The translations under genes and the position numbers were made by a program. A model generated the notes under the pieces. It worked only from the letters and a program-made list of their open reading frames with translations, had not been told where the DNA came from and ran no database searches. 64,000 nt of DNA, taken from assembly GCA_948567375.1 (NCBI GenBank), contig OX419760.1:2790001-2854000 (forward strand), read 5' to 3'. This DNA is from Lunularia cruciata (Eukaryota; Streptophyta; Marchantiopsida; Lunulariales; Lunulariaceae). Positions 10,654-21,486 of the stretch are shown here, piece after piece. The stretch's first letter is position 1, and each line of letters starts with the position of its first letter.

Positions 10654-13600
10654 TGAGACAACCCGGTAAATATCACTTTTGCGGTAATCGGGTAAGTAAA
10701 GTTCATTCCCACAGAGATACTATTCAGAAATGTCCAAATACAAAGTCAAAAGTCACAATTGCAGTTCTTCTTGGTTTCTTCTTTAATCTCTCAGGTAGAA
10801 ACTACACCCAGAAGAGAGTAACAAGCTCACAATCTTGACAACTTGTCACGAATACACACACACATAATCACAACATAGCAAATTTTGTCCAAACAACTCT
10901 TGATTGTGATGATTCAGATTCTCCCGAAGACGGCACTTCACTGCAAAGCATGATTTTGCCTCAGAATTTTGTTCCACCCCTCCACTGAAGGCACAACTTC
11001 CTTGATCAAAATTGCTTCACATCAACTTCGTGCTGCACTCACAAATGCAAAATACCACCAACACTACAATTCCTCTCAGATCTGTCAAGGCATTGCTCCG
11101 ATGCACTTCACTCAGGATCAAACACACAGAATGAAGATCAAGGCTACAGATTCCAACATCCACAGACACACTGACTTGCTCTTCAAAATTCTCCACACAC
11201 TCACAACTACAAACCCAAAATTGACAATCGGAATTAAGCCTAAGCGACAAGCACTGAGAACAACACTTTGCTTTATCTATCTTCAGAAATATGAATACTG
11301 AATAACATAGGACTGCGAATGCTCCCTTAAGTACTGAAGCAAACGGCAGACTTGCCTACCTAGGCACCGCTTCCTAACATCTTTTCCTACCTACAGATCC
11401 CAAGTGACAATCTATCTCTTCATATTTGCTTCTTCCTATCTCAAAATCGATACTTATCCCGATCCGATGTCTACCTCATCATCGGCTTCCAAACCCGAAT
11501 GATCTTCCTAGTACTTCTCCTTCTTCGGGTATAGCTAATTCCACCAATTCTTTCACTAATTCTACGACTTCTACGCTAGGAACTACAATTGAACTCAGGA
11601 GTGACTTATCTAACTCTCTATCTCTTGACCCACTCTTCTCTACTGTGTCAATTATCAAGTCCGATGACACTTGAATTCCTATTTCTGCGACATCGAGTTT
11701 CTTCTCCACTATCACACTATTGCAAATCTTTTCTAACTCCAAATTGACTAAATCTAGTCTAAGACTAACATTGTTCTATACGTCTAACATTTTCCTATCT
11801 ATGCGTTCTCTCAATTGGATCAACAAGGTGTTCATGTCCACATCCTTGGCTTTTCTCTTCCAAGTTTCCTGCACAAGTAACTTCAACTCATGTAGGCGGG
11901 CTTCTTCCAATCTCCCATCAGCCTCCATGCTTAAGATTGCTCTCAACTTCCTGCAACTTCTCCCACTAATTCCAATGCATATCCTCAAGAGCGCTCTACC
12001 TTCAACTCCTCACGATACATCTTCAACTCGTCTTTGTACTCCGCAGTGAGCATCTTCTTCTCCTCTGCATACTGCATGCTCTACCTTTCCGTGCTCCTGA
12101 CAAGTTCTTGTAATTGTTCCTCTTCTCCTTGCCTGGCTACCAACTCTCTCTGCCATGCTTGATCTTTCAACGCTACACTCTTCTTCAAACTATCCAACTC
12201 CTGCTCCATTACGATGGTCATTGCCTTCAAATGAACATTCTCGATGCGCACATCACTCACTTCCTCCTTCATCTTGCTGAGCCACATCGCCTGTTTCGTT
12301 AATTCTCCGGCTTGCCTCTGCAATTCTTTTTCTTTTACTTTGTAGCTTTCTTGTAACATGGTAAGTGTCTTCTTTGTCAAGCCTTCCTCCCTCCAAAGTC
12401 CTTCCACTTCCTCACTTCTTTGGACTTGTTGCTCCTACAACTCCTTCACTTCACTCATCAAATACATCACTACTTGCAACTCGTTCATCCCCTTCTTGCA
12501 ATCTTGGGGAATTACCTTCCAATGATCCTTCAGTATCTCCAACAAGGGTGTGACCACCTTCGTCAAATACGATATCCCGCCAAAGTTCTCTTCCTCTTCA
12601 TCGCCATCTTTGTCTTGAGTCTTCTCCTCCATCATTGGCTCATTCATCCAAAGTCACGATCTTTGTATCTTCATTGTTTCGGTACTTTCTTCATCTGGGC
12701 CTCTTGAACTCGGCCCTGCGGGATTCTCCTCTTTCTCCTCTGGTCTTGCCTTATTCACCACCATTGCCTAACAAGCCTCACTGACCGCCACCAATTGCTG
12801 AACTTTTGGCTCCCCATTGCTATCGCTATTGCTCCTAGACTCCTCACTTTTTAAGATGAGCTCCTCTTCTTTGGATTCCTCCTCTTGCGACTCGGTTTCT
12901 TCCCCAGACTCCAATCCCGATGATATATCTTTTACAATCTTTGTAGTCTTTAAAATCAGCCGCCGAGTCTTTCTTTGCATGGGAGGTGACCTCGCTTCTT
13001 TGGGTTTGCCATGTTTCTTTGTCTTTGGACTGGTAATTTCTTCGACCTTCCATTGTCCGGTCTTTGAGAAGTATTCATCATTTGCTCAAAGATGCAGCAT
13101 ATACTGACGCTCTTCCTCATCTGCTTCTTGTCGTAAATCCGGATGCATGTGAGACCCCATACAATGACGCTCCTCTTCGGTCAACAAGTTCAATCCAAAG
13201 TAGAAATGTGCTGCAAATGGTGCAAAGTAATGCGGTGGCAAGCCCATTTGCCAATTAACCACCATCTGCCTTGTTCGGTGGTGAAAGCACTTCGCCTAAT
13301 TCACTGGAACTCCTGCAAACATTTGATGGAAGAATACGGCTTGCTGCATGTTCATGTAGGTGGTTTGTTTTGGCTTGAACATGGCCATCATTGCCTCCAC
13401 AATGCTTCTTTGGATTGGATCCTGATAGGACTCCTGCTTGTATCCATTCGTCGTTCTTGGAGCAAAAAATGAGTTGCGGATCTTTGCCATCTCCTCTACA
13501 GCATCACACTTCCAATAAAAGGTGATCCCTGTTGGCTCTCCTGCTTCTCTCCCCAATACTTACCTCCAATCCGACTCAATCCATTGAGCCGGATTGCCTC

Positions 13601-14360
13601 TCTTCCCTTCCACCTTGGGACCCTCTTCACAATTACTGGCAGCAATCTCTACCATCACTCCCAGGAAATTGAAATTCCAATTCCATGCTAAAAATGTAAT
13701 ACAAAGTCTAGTCAAGACTTCGATTCTAGCTACTACATCTACCCTTCGGATTGCAAAACCCCGCACCGCCAGCACATTGGCCACCTTCTTTGCCATGATC
13801 TGTTCTCTTGTTCTACGATGCTAGAAGATGAGAGCCTCTCCTGGACGAGACACTCTAACTCCCTCGGGGTTTTGGAAAATCTCACTCTCGATGGGCTTCC
13901 AAACACGCATTACTGCAGGACAACTACTCAAAGGGATTGGAAATTTACTCGGAACATTCAACTTTTCCCTGTGCAGTTGCAATTTTATATTACCCCGAAT
14001 CGTAGTCATTCTTCAATCAATTTCAACTTCAAATTTCTCTCTTCTGTGCAAACCCCGGTCACTATCAAGACATGCTTCTTTTGCCCCCGCTGTTTCTTGA
14101 AATGTACTTTCTTGCCATGTACCAAGGTTGTTAAATGGTCTTTGTCTCTCTTGCGCCTTCCAACCCAAAGACGGTGATCTTTGGACTTTTTCCGTTGTAC
14201 TTCTCTTTTGAGTACCTCTATCATTGGATCCGATGTCATCTTCTTTGGATGTCCTCTGAAGTTAGTTTCGTCCATTCTTTGTCCGCAATTTGACTTTTAG
14301 TGCTTACTTCTTCTCTTAAACACGACTAAACATAGGAAAACAAAAAATGTGGGTACCACA
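10654..14360 (-). repeat. Giant LTR copy A (3,707 bp), gypsy
   Basis: On the sense (minus) strand it runs from TGTGGTACCCACA (ending at 14,360) to GGGTTGTCTCA (10,654). Its length nearly equals the 3,699-bp 3' LTR at 49,038-52,736, and the order is the same: ~560-bp 5' zone, coiled-coil reading frame, then a ~750-bp zone (10,654-11,409). It follows copy B head to tail with no internal region between them, as if the two LTRs of one element were fused by deletion. It is less decayed than its surroundings, so probably younger. Confidence 0.8.
11410..13796 (-). pseudogene. Coiled-coil protein encoded inside giant LTR copy A
   Basis: Family not recognised. The start is ATG at 13,794-13,796 (MAKKVANVLAVRGFAIRRVD). 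The N-terminal globular part (13,560-13,796) has LCITFLAWNWNFNF and GKRGNPAQWIESDWR. Next (13,296-13,556) comes a block with RNSFFAPRTTNGYKQESYQD and VFFHQMFAGVPVN. An acidic Glu/Ser-rich stretch lies at 12,768-12,980. Long charged heptad-like coiled-coil segments lie at 12,081-12,407 and 11,776-11,988 (ARLHELKLLVQETWKRKAKD), with a Val/Glu-rich tail to 11,479. The total is roughly 800 residues across several frames, with few stops. The same blocks, in the same order, occur in copies B and C. No protease, RT or integrase motif is present. A structural (gag-like) or accessory role is possible; neither is shown. Confidence 0.7.
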
Positions 14361-17300
14361 AGTTGTTACTTGGAATCAAGCTCAAGCAATGAGCACTGCT
14401 TCACAAAAATATTGTTTATTAACAACTCTAAAAACTTGCAAATCCAAAATGACAATGCACCTCTTCATATCTGCCTCTTCAAATCTCAATTTTGTTTCTT
14501 ATCCAATCCGATGTCTACTTCTTCCTTGAATTTCAAACCCAATCCCGAAGTAACTTCACCCACTACTCCTCTATCCTCGGGTTTCACAACTCCTAATTCC
14601 TCTACCAAATCTAACAATTCTCTTTCCTGATCATTCCACTAGTAGGTAATCTATCTAACTCCTTATCTCCCGACCCACTCTTCTCTAATGTCTCCAATGG
14701 TAACTCTAAAGACTTCTGCACTCACACTTCATCTACTTCGGGTTTTGCTCTGACATCCTTCCGAAGTTTTTCTATCTCTAATTTGACTAAGTCTTATCTG
14801 ATTGTGATATTGTCTTCTACTTCCAATATCTCCCTATCTACACGAGTTCTTAGATTGATTAGTAAAGCATTCAAGTCTTTGTCCTTTGCATTTCTCCTCC
14901 TCATATCCTGCACCAACAACTTCAACTTGTGCAGCCTCATCTCTTTGATGCGCACACTGGCCTCTGTACTTAGCATTGCATTCATCTTGATCACAATCTC
15001 TTTTAATGGCTCCAATCTCATTTTCCTCTCTTGTTCTCAATCTACAAGCCAATCTTCTCTGTACATTGCCAATTTTGCTTCAAACTCGGCTTTCACAGCT
15101 TCCTTTTCCTTCTCTTTCTACACAATCTTTTCCTCCTAATTGCGAAGTAGCTCTCTCAACCGTTCTTCTTCTCTATACCTCACTGTCAACTCTTGTTGCC
15201 ACAGCTTCTTCTTCTCCTCTACACTCTCCATTACTCTATTGAGCTCTTGTTCTTTCTCTACTACTCTCGCCATAGCATGGATAATTTCTAGTCTTGAATC
15301 AGCAAATTGTTGCTTCAAGATTTCATATTCAGCAAGTTGTCTTTCCTTTGCTATGACATTCTACTCTATTAGTTCCTCCCGATTCCTTGCTTCTCTCCTC
15401 AAATTCTCCAACACTTGATTCTGCACTACTACATCTACTCGTAGTACTTCCTTTTCCTCCTCACCTTGGATTATACTCTTCTTCAATTCTGAGTTCTCTT
15501 CTTCTAATCGTGCTAACACCTACAACACAGTCTTTACCTCCGGACACTTGACTACATCTCCTTCTTCTTGTGCTCTAACTTTACTAATAATGGGCACACA
15601 ACCTCCCGCAAGTACTCCATTCCGCCACTCGGAGTTACCTCAACTTGCGGAGTGATGTCCTTCTTCATCTCTTCTTCACTCGACACTTGCCTTTTGAGCC
15701 ACAGTCACCGTATAGGAATGGATGCTTCACTCCCCAAACTTTCATCCTCCTCTTCTCTTACCTTACTTGGCCCTGCTCCACACTTTGCCTTTTGCCTAGA
15801 ACAAACTCCTCCTTGAATGGTAACTTTCCTTTCTTCCTGCTCTGGCACTTTGTCTTCCAACTTCGAGTTACCTTTCTCCTCCATCTCCATCATGGCTTTC
15901 TCTTCCTCAGGTACTGATGTCATCTCTCCTCCATTTTTGCTATCACTACTTGTGTCTCCACTCTGTAGTGTGAGCTCGGGTTCTTCATCTCTTTCCGAGT
16001 CTTTGGACTTGCACTCGGCTTTGCCTTCCAATTCTTCCTCCAACAATGCGATTACTACCATACATTTCCTCGGGTTTACTCTTCTAGCCTTTAGAGGTCT
16101 TACTTTCTTGATGTCTTCTTCTTCTCCTTGTCAACTCCTCTTCTTTGACTTTGGAGTACTCATGTCTAACTGCACACTCTTCCCTGTCTACGCGTAGTAC
16201 TCATCGCTGCTCTTGATCTGAAGAATGTATTGTTGCTCCTCCGCATCAACATCCTTTCTTAAGTCGGGATGGAAATGCGACACCATCCTATTGTGCTCTG
16301 CCACATTGAGCAAGTTTAGCTCCATATAGAAATGAGCTGCAAATGGCACAATGTAATACGGATGTGATTTATCCTACAAATTCCATACCATCTGTCTTGT
16401 TCTCCCATGAAAACACTTCGCCCAATTAATAGGCTCTCCTGCAAACATCTTATGGAAGAACATTGCTTGGTGCTTCATCACATAAGTCTTTCTCTCTGGC
16501 TTCAAGATTGCCATTAGAGCACTCACAATCCCTTGCTTGATAGGATCCTTGTAACTCTCTACTTTGTAACCATTCTTTGTGTGCTTTAAAGAGAAAGCAT
16601 CTCTCACCTCATGCTACTTCTCCCTTCCCTAAGAACGTGGCACCATGCTCCACGCTTGTTTCTCTTCTGAGTACTAACCTCCAATCCGACTCTATCCAGC
16701 AAGCCGGATTACCTCTCTTCCCCTCTTCCTCGGGGCCATTGAGACATCTACTCTTGATGATCTCAGTCATGAACCTTGGAAAGCTTACATTCCAGTTCCA
16801 CGCCAAGAATGTGATCCAAAGTCTGCTCAAGACTTCAATTCTTACGATCACATCTAACCTCCAAATCGCATGATTTCTCATTGCAAATTTGGAGTTCTTC
16901 TTCCCTCCTTCCATCTTTCTCTCTTCCACTCTGGGCTAGGGACTATTCTTCCTACTGATTCTCATATGAGCTCTCTCAAATTCTTCTCTACACACCAATA
17001 CGTCCTCAACTCTACTCCCTTCCTACAATCTCCTACAGGCTGACTTCTTAACGGCAAAGGAAAATTGCTTGTTATCACTTCATCTTTAGCCTGATTTTTT
17101 TAGAGTCCCGCCTTCTTCATCTTTCTTCAATTTGAGTTTCTACCAAGAAATCACACCTCCTGCATGCTCCAATCATTGTCAAGTGTCCTTCACGTGTATG
17201 ACCGCCATTTTTGAACTGTCCTTTCTTGAATGTATCGCCTCAAAGGAAAGTTCTTATATTGTCCTTGCCTTGCATTGAGCACCCCCGCTGCAAAGACTTC

Positions 17301-17486
17301 TTACTTTGGGTTGTATGCTGACAGGGCAATTCCAAGTACTTTTCCTTATGACCTAAAGCCATGTTATCTTGGGTTTCATCCCGAGGACACTTTTCTTTGC
17401 CTTCTTTGGCCATATAGGCGCAATTTGACTTCTCTATACACTTCTTCTTCCACATTTCAAAAAATACAAAAAATGTGGGTACCACA
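14361..17486 (-). repeat. Giant LTR copy B, truncated at its 3' end (3,126 bp)
   Basis: The sense start TGTGGTACCCACA ends at 17,486, flush against the chromovirus RT sequence. Only the first ~94 bp of the 3' zone remain (14,361-14,454, starting TGTCATTTTGGAT in sense); copy A follows directly. Together with copy A this looks like a 5' LTR and 3' LTR with everything between deleted. Confidence 0.78.
14455..16929 (-). pseudogene. Coiled-coil protein encoded inside giant LTR copy B
   Basis: Paralogue of the protein in copy A. The 16,609-16,929 segment has LSRLWITFLAWNWNVSF and GKRGNPACWIESDWRLVL. The 16,374-16,607 segment has KHTKNGYKVESYKDPIKQGI and MFFHKMFAGEPINWAKCF. The 15,705-16,061 segment is acidic (ALLEEELEGKAECKSK, DTSSDSKNGGEM). 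Coiled coil covers 14,794-15,318 (RLHKLKLLVQDMRRRNAKDK). Stops and frame changes interrupt it. The function is unknown; conservation of block order in three copies suggests that this protein is a normal part of the element. Confidence 0.68.
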
Positions 17487-18200
17487 CATCCTTTGGGGTA
17501 GGCAAATCACTAATGGCCTTGATTTTCTACTCTTCTATCTTGATCTCCTTTGATGAGCTCTTATGATCCAAAAAGGTAACTTCCTTTTACCAAAAGATAC
17601 ACTTGGACTTCTTGCAATAAAACTTCCATTGACACAGTCGTCTTAGGACTTCTTGCCCATGATTTATGTGTTTTGCCTTGTCTTGCTATAGATTAAAATA
17701 AAATCCAAGAACACCACCACATACCAATTCAATAGCCCATCCAACACCCAATGCATCTGATCCATGAAGATTATCAATGCATTAGTGAGCCCAAAAGGTA
17801 GAACTCTCCATTCAAAATGCCCATACCTTATGCAAAAGGTAGTCTTTTGCACATTCTCTCTATCAACGGGAATTTTCCAATAACCACTTTAATGATCCAA
17901 CTTGGAGAAATACTATACTCCACTTAATTGATCTAGCAAATCATCAATTTGAGATAAGGGATATATATTCTTCATTGTTTGTTTATTGAGGCCATAATAA
18001 TCAATACAAAAGTGAAGTCCTCCAAAATTCTTTGGTATAGATAGTATTGATTTTCCTCAAGGAGATGTACTATGTCATATGAAATCTTTCTCCAACAACT
18101 CTATAAGTGTTGTTTGAAGCTCTCCCAACTCCTTTGGTGAGAGTTGATAGATTTGTATACTCATTGGATTACTTCCTAGTAATATCTTAATCTTGGAAGG
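17487..18200 (-). pseudogene. Reverse transcriptase of the minus-strand chromovirus
   Basis: Minus strand 17,664-17,852 reads TTFCIRYGHFEWRVLPFGLT, then FMDQMHWVLDGL and YVVVFLDFILIYSK. The polymerase dyad, normally LDD, is LDF (second position 17,700-17,702), so it is catalytically dead. Minus strand 18,075-18,281 carries the linker DVFLDDLPKGLPSNHDI and YQLSPKELGELQTTLIELLE just before RT. The RNase H continuation is cut by the insertion at 17,486. Confidence 0.85.
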
Positions 18201-19937
18201 TATATCATGATTAGAAGGTAACCCCTTTGGCAAATCATCCAAAAACACATCTGCTAACTCTTGAACTATATGATCAACCATTGCTTGCTTTATGGTTGCT
18301 TTATTGATAAACTTCTCATCTTAGGAACAATTATTCTTAAGTGTCTTACTCAAAGGTGCTAGATAACCTTATCAATAATTCTTACCATGGTGTTGTACTT
18401 AAATTTATCATTGGATCCAATCAAATTGAACCTTATAATGTTCAATTCAATACAACCCTAAAACAATATCATAGTATAAAGGTGCCATTACAAATTTCAC
18501 ACACTCCAAATACTCCTTCCAAATCTTGAATATAAAAAGATGTGAGGTATAGAATGTAGATCCCGTTCTACCATCTACCATTATGAATCTATTTCCAATT
18601 ACTAGCTTGATAAGAATACCTAATTCTTTTTTAATTATATGGACATGGAATACTCCAAACTTCTAAAATTAACCAAAATCCTGTAACCATAATCAGATAG
18701 CATATCTTGTAAGTGAAACAAACTTGCATAGGTTGAACCTTCAATCTCATTAGAACTAATCAAGTTCCTAATAGGTTTTAGGGTTTAGGGTTTAGGGCTC
18801 AAACTCTCATATCAAGATTCTTTGTTTCCTTGACCATCATGTTCCACAAACTCCTTTTGGGCAATTTTTCAAGATCACCCATTCTTGAGTGTGCATTCAA
18901 CAATGTGATATCCAATTTGGTGATAAGAAAAGCAACTACCATTTTATCACAATCTTTCTTTATTTAGAATACTAAGTGGTCTACATTGGATGGTATCAAT
19001 CTCCATTAGTGCTAGTTCCTCCACTTGTATGTAATGTATTGGCAGGTTTTGTGAAGGTTGAGGGTAAACAAATTATCATCCAATAATAAATAGACCAAGT
19101 TGTCATAACCAAGGAATCAAAGTGCTTAGCCAATTTCATGGCTTCCTCCAAGTGTTTGAGCTCCCACAAGGTCACTTCAAATTTGGTGCATGACTTCACA
19201 CCCTCATAAATTGATCCAGAGCTTCACTTTCTAGTATACCTAGAATTTTCATTACGGTGTTCTAGAATTGAGTGATATAACTTCTCATAGACCCAATTGA
19301 CTTCAATTTTGCCAATCTATCTTGTTTAGATCATGTAACATTTATAGCTTGGAATCTCCTAATTATTGTGCTCTTGAATTCTTCCCATGTTGAGATTACT
19401 ACAACAAACTATTATTTGGCTTGCTCTACTTAACATTGCAACCATAGTTTTGCCAATCCATCCAATTGGCTTGAAGCTAAGAGAATTTATCTCGGTTCAT
19501 CTTGAAGATTTGTAGTTTCAAAATAACATTTATAATCAACACAAAATTCTTCACTATGCTCAAGATATTTTTGCCTTCAAATACCTTGGGCTTTGGAGAT
19601 TGGATTCACTCTTCTACTTCTCAAAATGGTGCGCTCTCTACATGTTCTTGTCATTGATGGTCTCTTTCTTCCAACAATCGAGTAAGGTGCTCAATTTATT
19701 ACTGCATACTTTAGGTAATGATAACTTTAGGTATTGTCCATAAGTTACAATCAAAAGTATCAAAGGTTCATCAAACAAGGTGATTGCATTTAGAAAATTT
19801 TGCCCAAAGCATGAAATGATGAATTGCACAAAATGATGCTTGGATAATAATACATGGATACAAAAATCCCAATGGTTTGGGAGAAATGGATTTGATAGTT
19901 CATAAATTCCATCATCCCATTTTTGCTTTGATACCAA
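18200..19937 (-). pseudogene. Gag and protease region plus primer-binding site
   Basis: Decayed gag/protease. Minus strand 18,996-19,199 (FEVTLWELKHLEEAMKLAKHFDSL, MTTWS) matches the gag block EVTMREPQNVEEAMQLVERFDSLVATTWS of the element at 23,560. Minus 19,790-20,050 includes the gag start. The primer-binding site at 19,925-19,937 is gctttgataccaa, whose complement TTGGTATCAAAGC is one base off the plant initiator-Met tRNA site. The protease is barely readable. A short (TTTAGGG)3 run interrupts it at 18,777. Confidence 0.7.
18777..18797 (+). repeat. Interstitial telomere-type repeat (TTTAGGG)3
   Basis: Three perfect copies of the plant telomere unit, preceded by one more T and a partial match. 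The sister element at 29,890-29,940 has the same surrounding sequence (caagttcc.aata..., then ctcaatatctc) but lacks the repeats, so they were added here after the copies diverged. Confidence 0.9.
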
Positions 19938-20424
19938 TATAAAATACCAAGGAAAGAAACACAAGATTGAAAGATCACATTTGGACTCTTGAATGAAAGA
20001 AACTCCAAATGCCTAGCATGAGCTTGGGCTTTGGTATTTATAGATAACATGCAAGGCTCTTGAGAAACTTCTTAAAAAGTTTCCTACAAGCCTCCTTCTT
20101 AGAGTGCAAGCTAAGATAATCAAGAAACTTTTCAAGAAGCTTTCTTCTAGAAGCTACCTATTTGGCATGCAAGTTAAGCTAGTTGGGAAGCTTCCCAAGA
20201 AGTTTCCTTCTAAAACCCACCTACTTGGCATGCAAGCTAAGCTAGCCAGTTAGCTTCCCAAGAAGTCACCACTTGGTATTTCCCATTACACATTACTCAA
20301 TACTTGGAAGTTACCAAGTAGCTTTCTAGATGCTTCTACAATATTCTTATAATCCTCGGCTAATTTTGCTTATATTCTATTTTTTAATCTCGACTAACTC
20401 ATCTATAAGCTCCATATCATTATA
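19938..20424 (-). repeat. 5' LTR of the minus-strand chromovirus
   Basis: 487 bp. Plus strand starts TATAAAATACC (TG decayed to TA) and ends ATCATTATA; in sense the start is TATAATGATATGGAG against the family TGTAACAATATGGAG. Contains the same gaagctt/ttctaga palindrome cluster and tatttataga near 20,035 as its partner LTR. Confidence 0.82.
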
Positions 20425-20821
20425 GCCAAACATAGGTTATAGATTGCTTAAAATTGATAGAAACAATATGTAGATACACATCATAAAAACATGGAGTTTA
20501 GGATTGGGTATCAAGTCTTGTTTTCCACAACCAACCTTGCATTATTTGTCCTTTGTAAGCTCAAACCTCAATTTATTGAGCCTTTTCCCATCCTTCATTG
20601 AATCAATATAGTGGCCTTTCATCTCAAATTATTGCCACACATGAAGATCCATCCAATGTTCCATGTTTCCAAATTATGTAGATATGCATCCTTACTAACC
20701 ACTTTCCTTCCATACAAGAAATTAGACCTTGTCCAACACTCATTGATATGAAATTACTCCTAATTCATTAATGAGTGTTGAAATCATATGGTTATTACTG
20801 CATCTATGGACGTGCTACATC
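20425..20821. other. Unassigned AT-rich stretch between elements
   Basis: I see no gene or domain. It starts with the possible target-site copy gccaa of the preceding element. Short direct repeats aacactcattgat and aattactcctaatt recur in the spacer of the adjoining foldback at 21,115-21,215. Confidence 0.4.
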
Positions 20822-21486
20822 TATGTTGATTTCTTCCTTAATTATGAGCAAGATCCATTTGTTCTAGATTCTCTTCTTTCTCCTTAGCCATCTAAGATCT
20901 TGCATTTTTCCATCTTCTTATCTATGTTATCCAAATTCCTATACCAAGTAAAGTCTCATTTTCTTGTTGCTCAAAGTTAGCAAAAGCAATATGTTGATAA
21001 AAATTATTGTAATCATACCTTTCAACTCAATTAAGGTCATGATTTCTTCCAATAACCTTCCAACCCCATTTGACACCCAAGTCCATAAAACCTTGTCCAA
21101 CAATCATTGACCTTGTCCATAAAACCTTGTCCAACACTCATTGACCTTATCCAACACTCATTGATAAATTAGGAGTAGTTTCATATCAATGGAACTTTAC
21201 TCATCTAATTAGGAGTAATTTTATGGACTTGGGTGTCAAGTGGGGGTGGAAGGTTATTGGAAGAAATCATGACCTTATCATTGAGTTGAAAGGTTTGATT
21301 ACAATAATGTTTATCAATATATTGCTTTTGCTAACTTTGAGCAACAAGAAAATGAGACTTTGCTTGGTGTAGGGATTTGGATAACATAGATAAGAAGATT
21401 CAAAAATGCAAGATCTTAGATGGCTAAGGAGCAAGAAGAGAATCTAGAACAAATGGATCTTGCCCATAATTAAGGAAGAAGGGAGA
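20822..21486. repeat. Long inverted repeat (foldback), arms about 280 bp
   Basis: The left arm (about 20,822-21,103, plus) encodes decayed integrase C-terminus (VMISSNNLP, FDTQVHK). The right arm (about 21,213-21,486) is its reverse complement: compare catgatttcttccaataacc at 21,038 with ggttattggaagaaatcatg at 21,250. The spacer is about 110 bp and contains tandem ccttgtccaacactcattga units. If transcribed it would form a long hairpin. Confidence 0.85.

Larger units (their letters stand above)
7960..20424 (-). mobile_element. Minus-strand gypsy chromovirus with both LTRs, carrying a 7.2-kb insertion
   Basis: The 3' LTR is at 7,960-8,445 and the 5' LTR at 19,938-20,424. Inside, reading leftward from 19,937, are a tRNA-iMet primer site, gag, protease, RT, RNase H, integrase and chromodomain. 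Flanking 5-mers accaa (7,955-7,959) and gccaa (20,425-20,429) look like a target duplication with one change. A block at 10,284-17,486, made of giant LTRs of another family, interrupts it after the RT, and roughly 270 bp of the RNase H region is missing there. Without that block it would be about 5.3 kb, close to its relative at 23,560-29,170. Confidence 0.82.

Noticed and set aside
14794-15318. Coiled-coil frames in the giant LTRs as a host kinesin/myosin fragment
   Set aside because: No motor or other domain accompanies them, and the same block order appears in three element copies.
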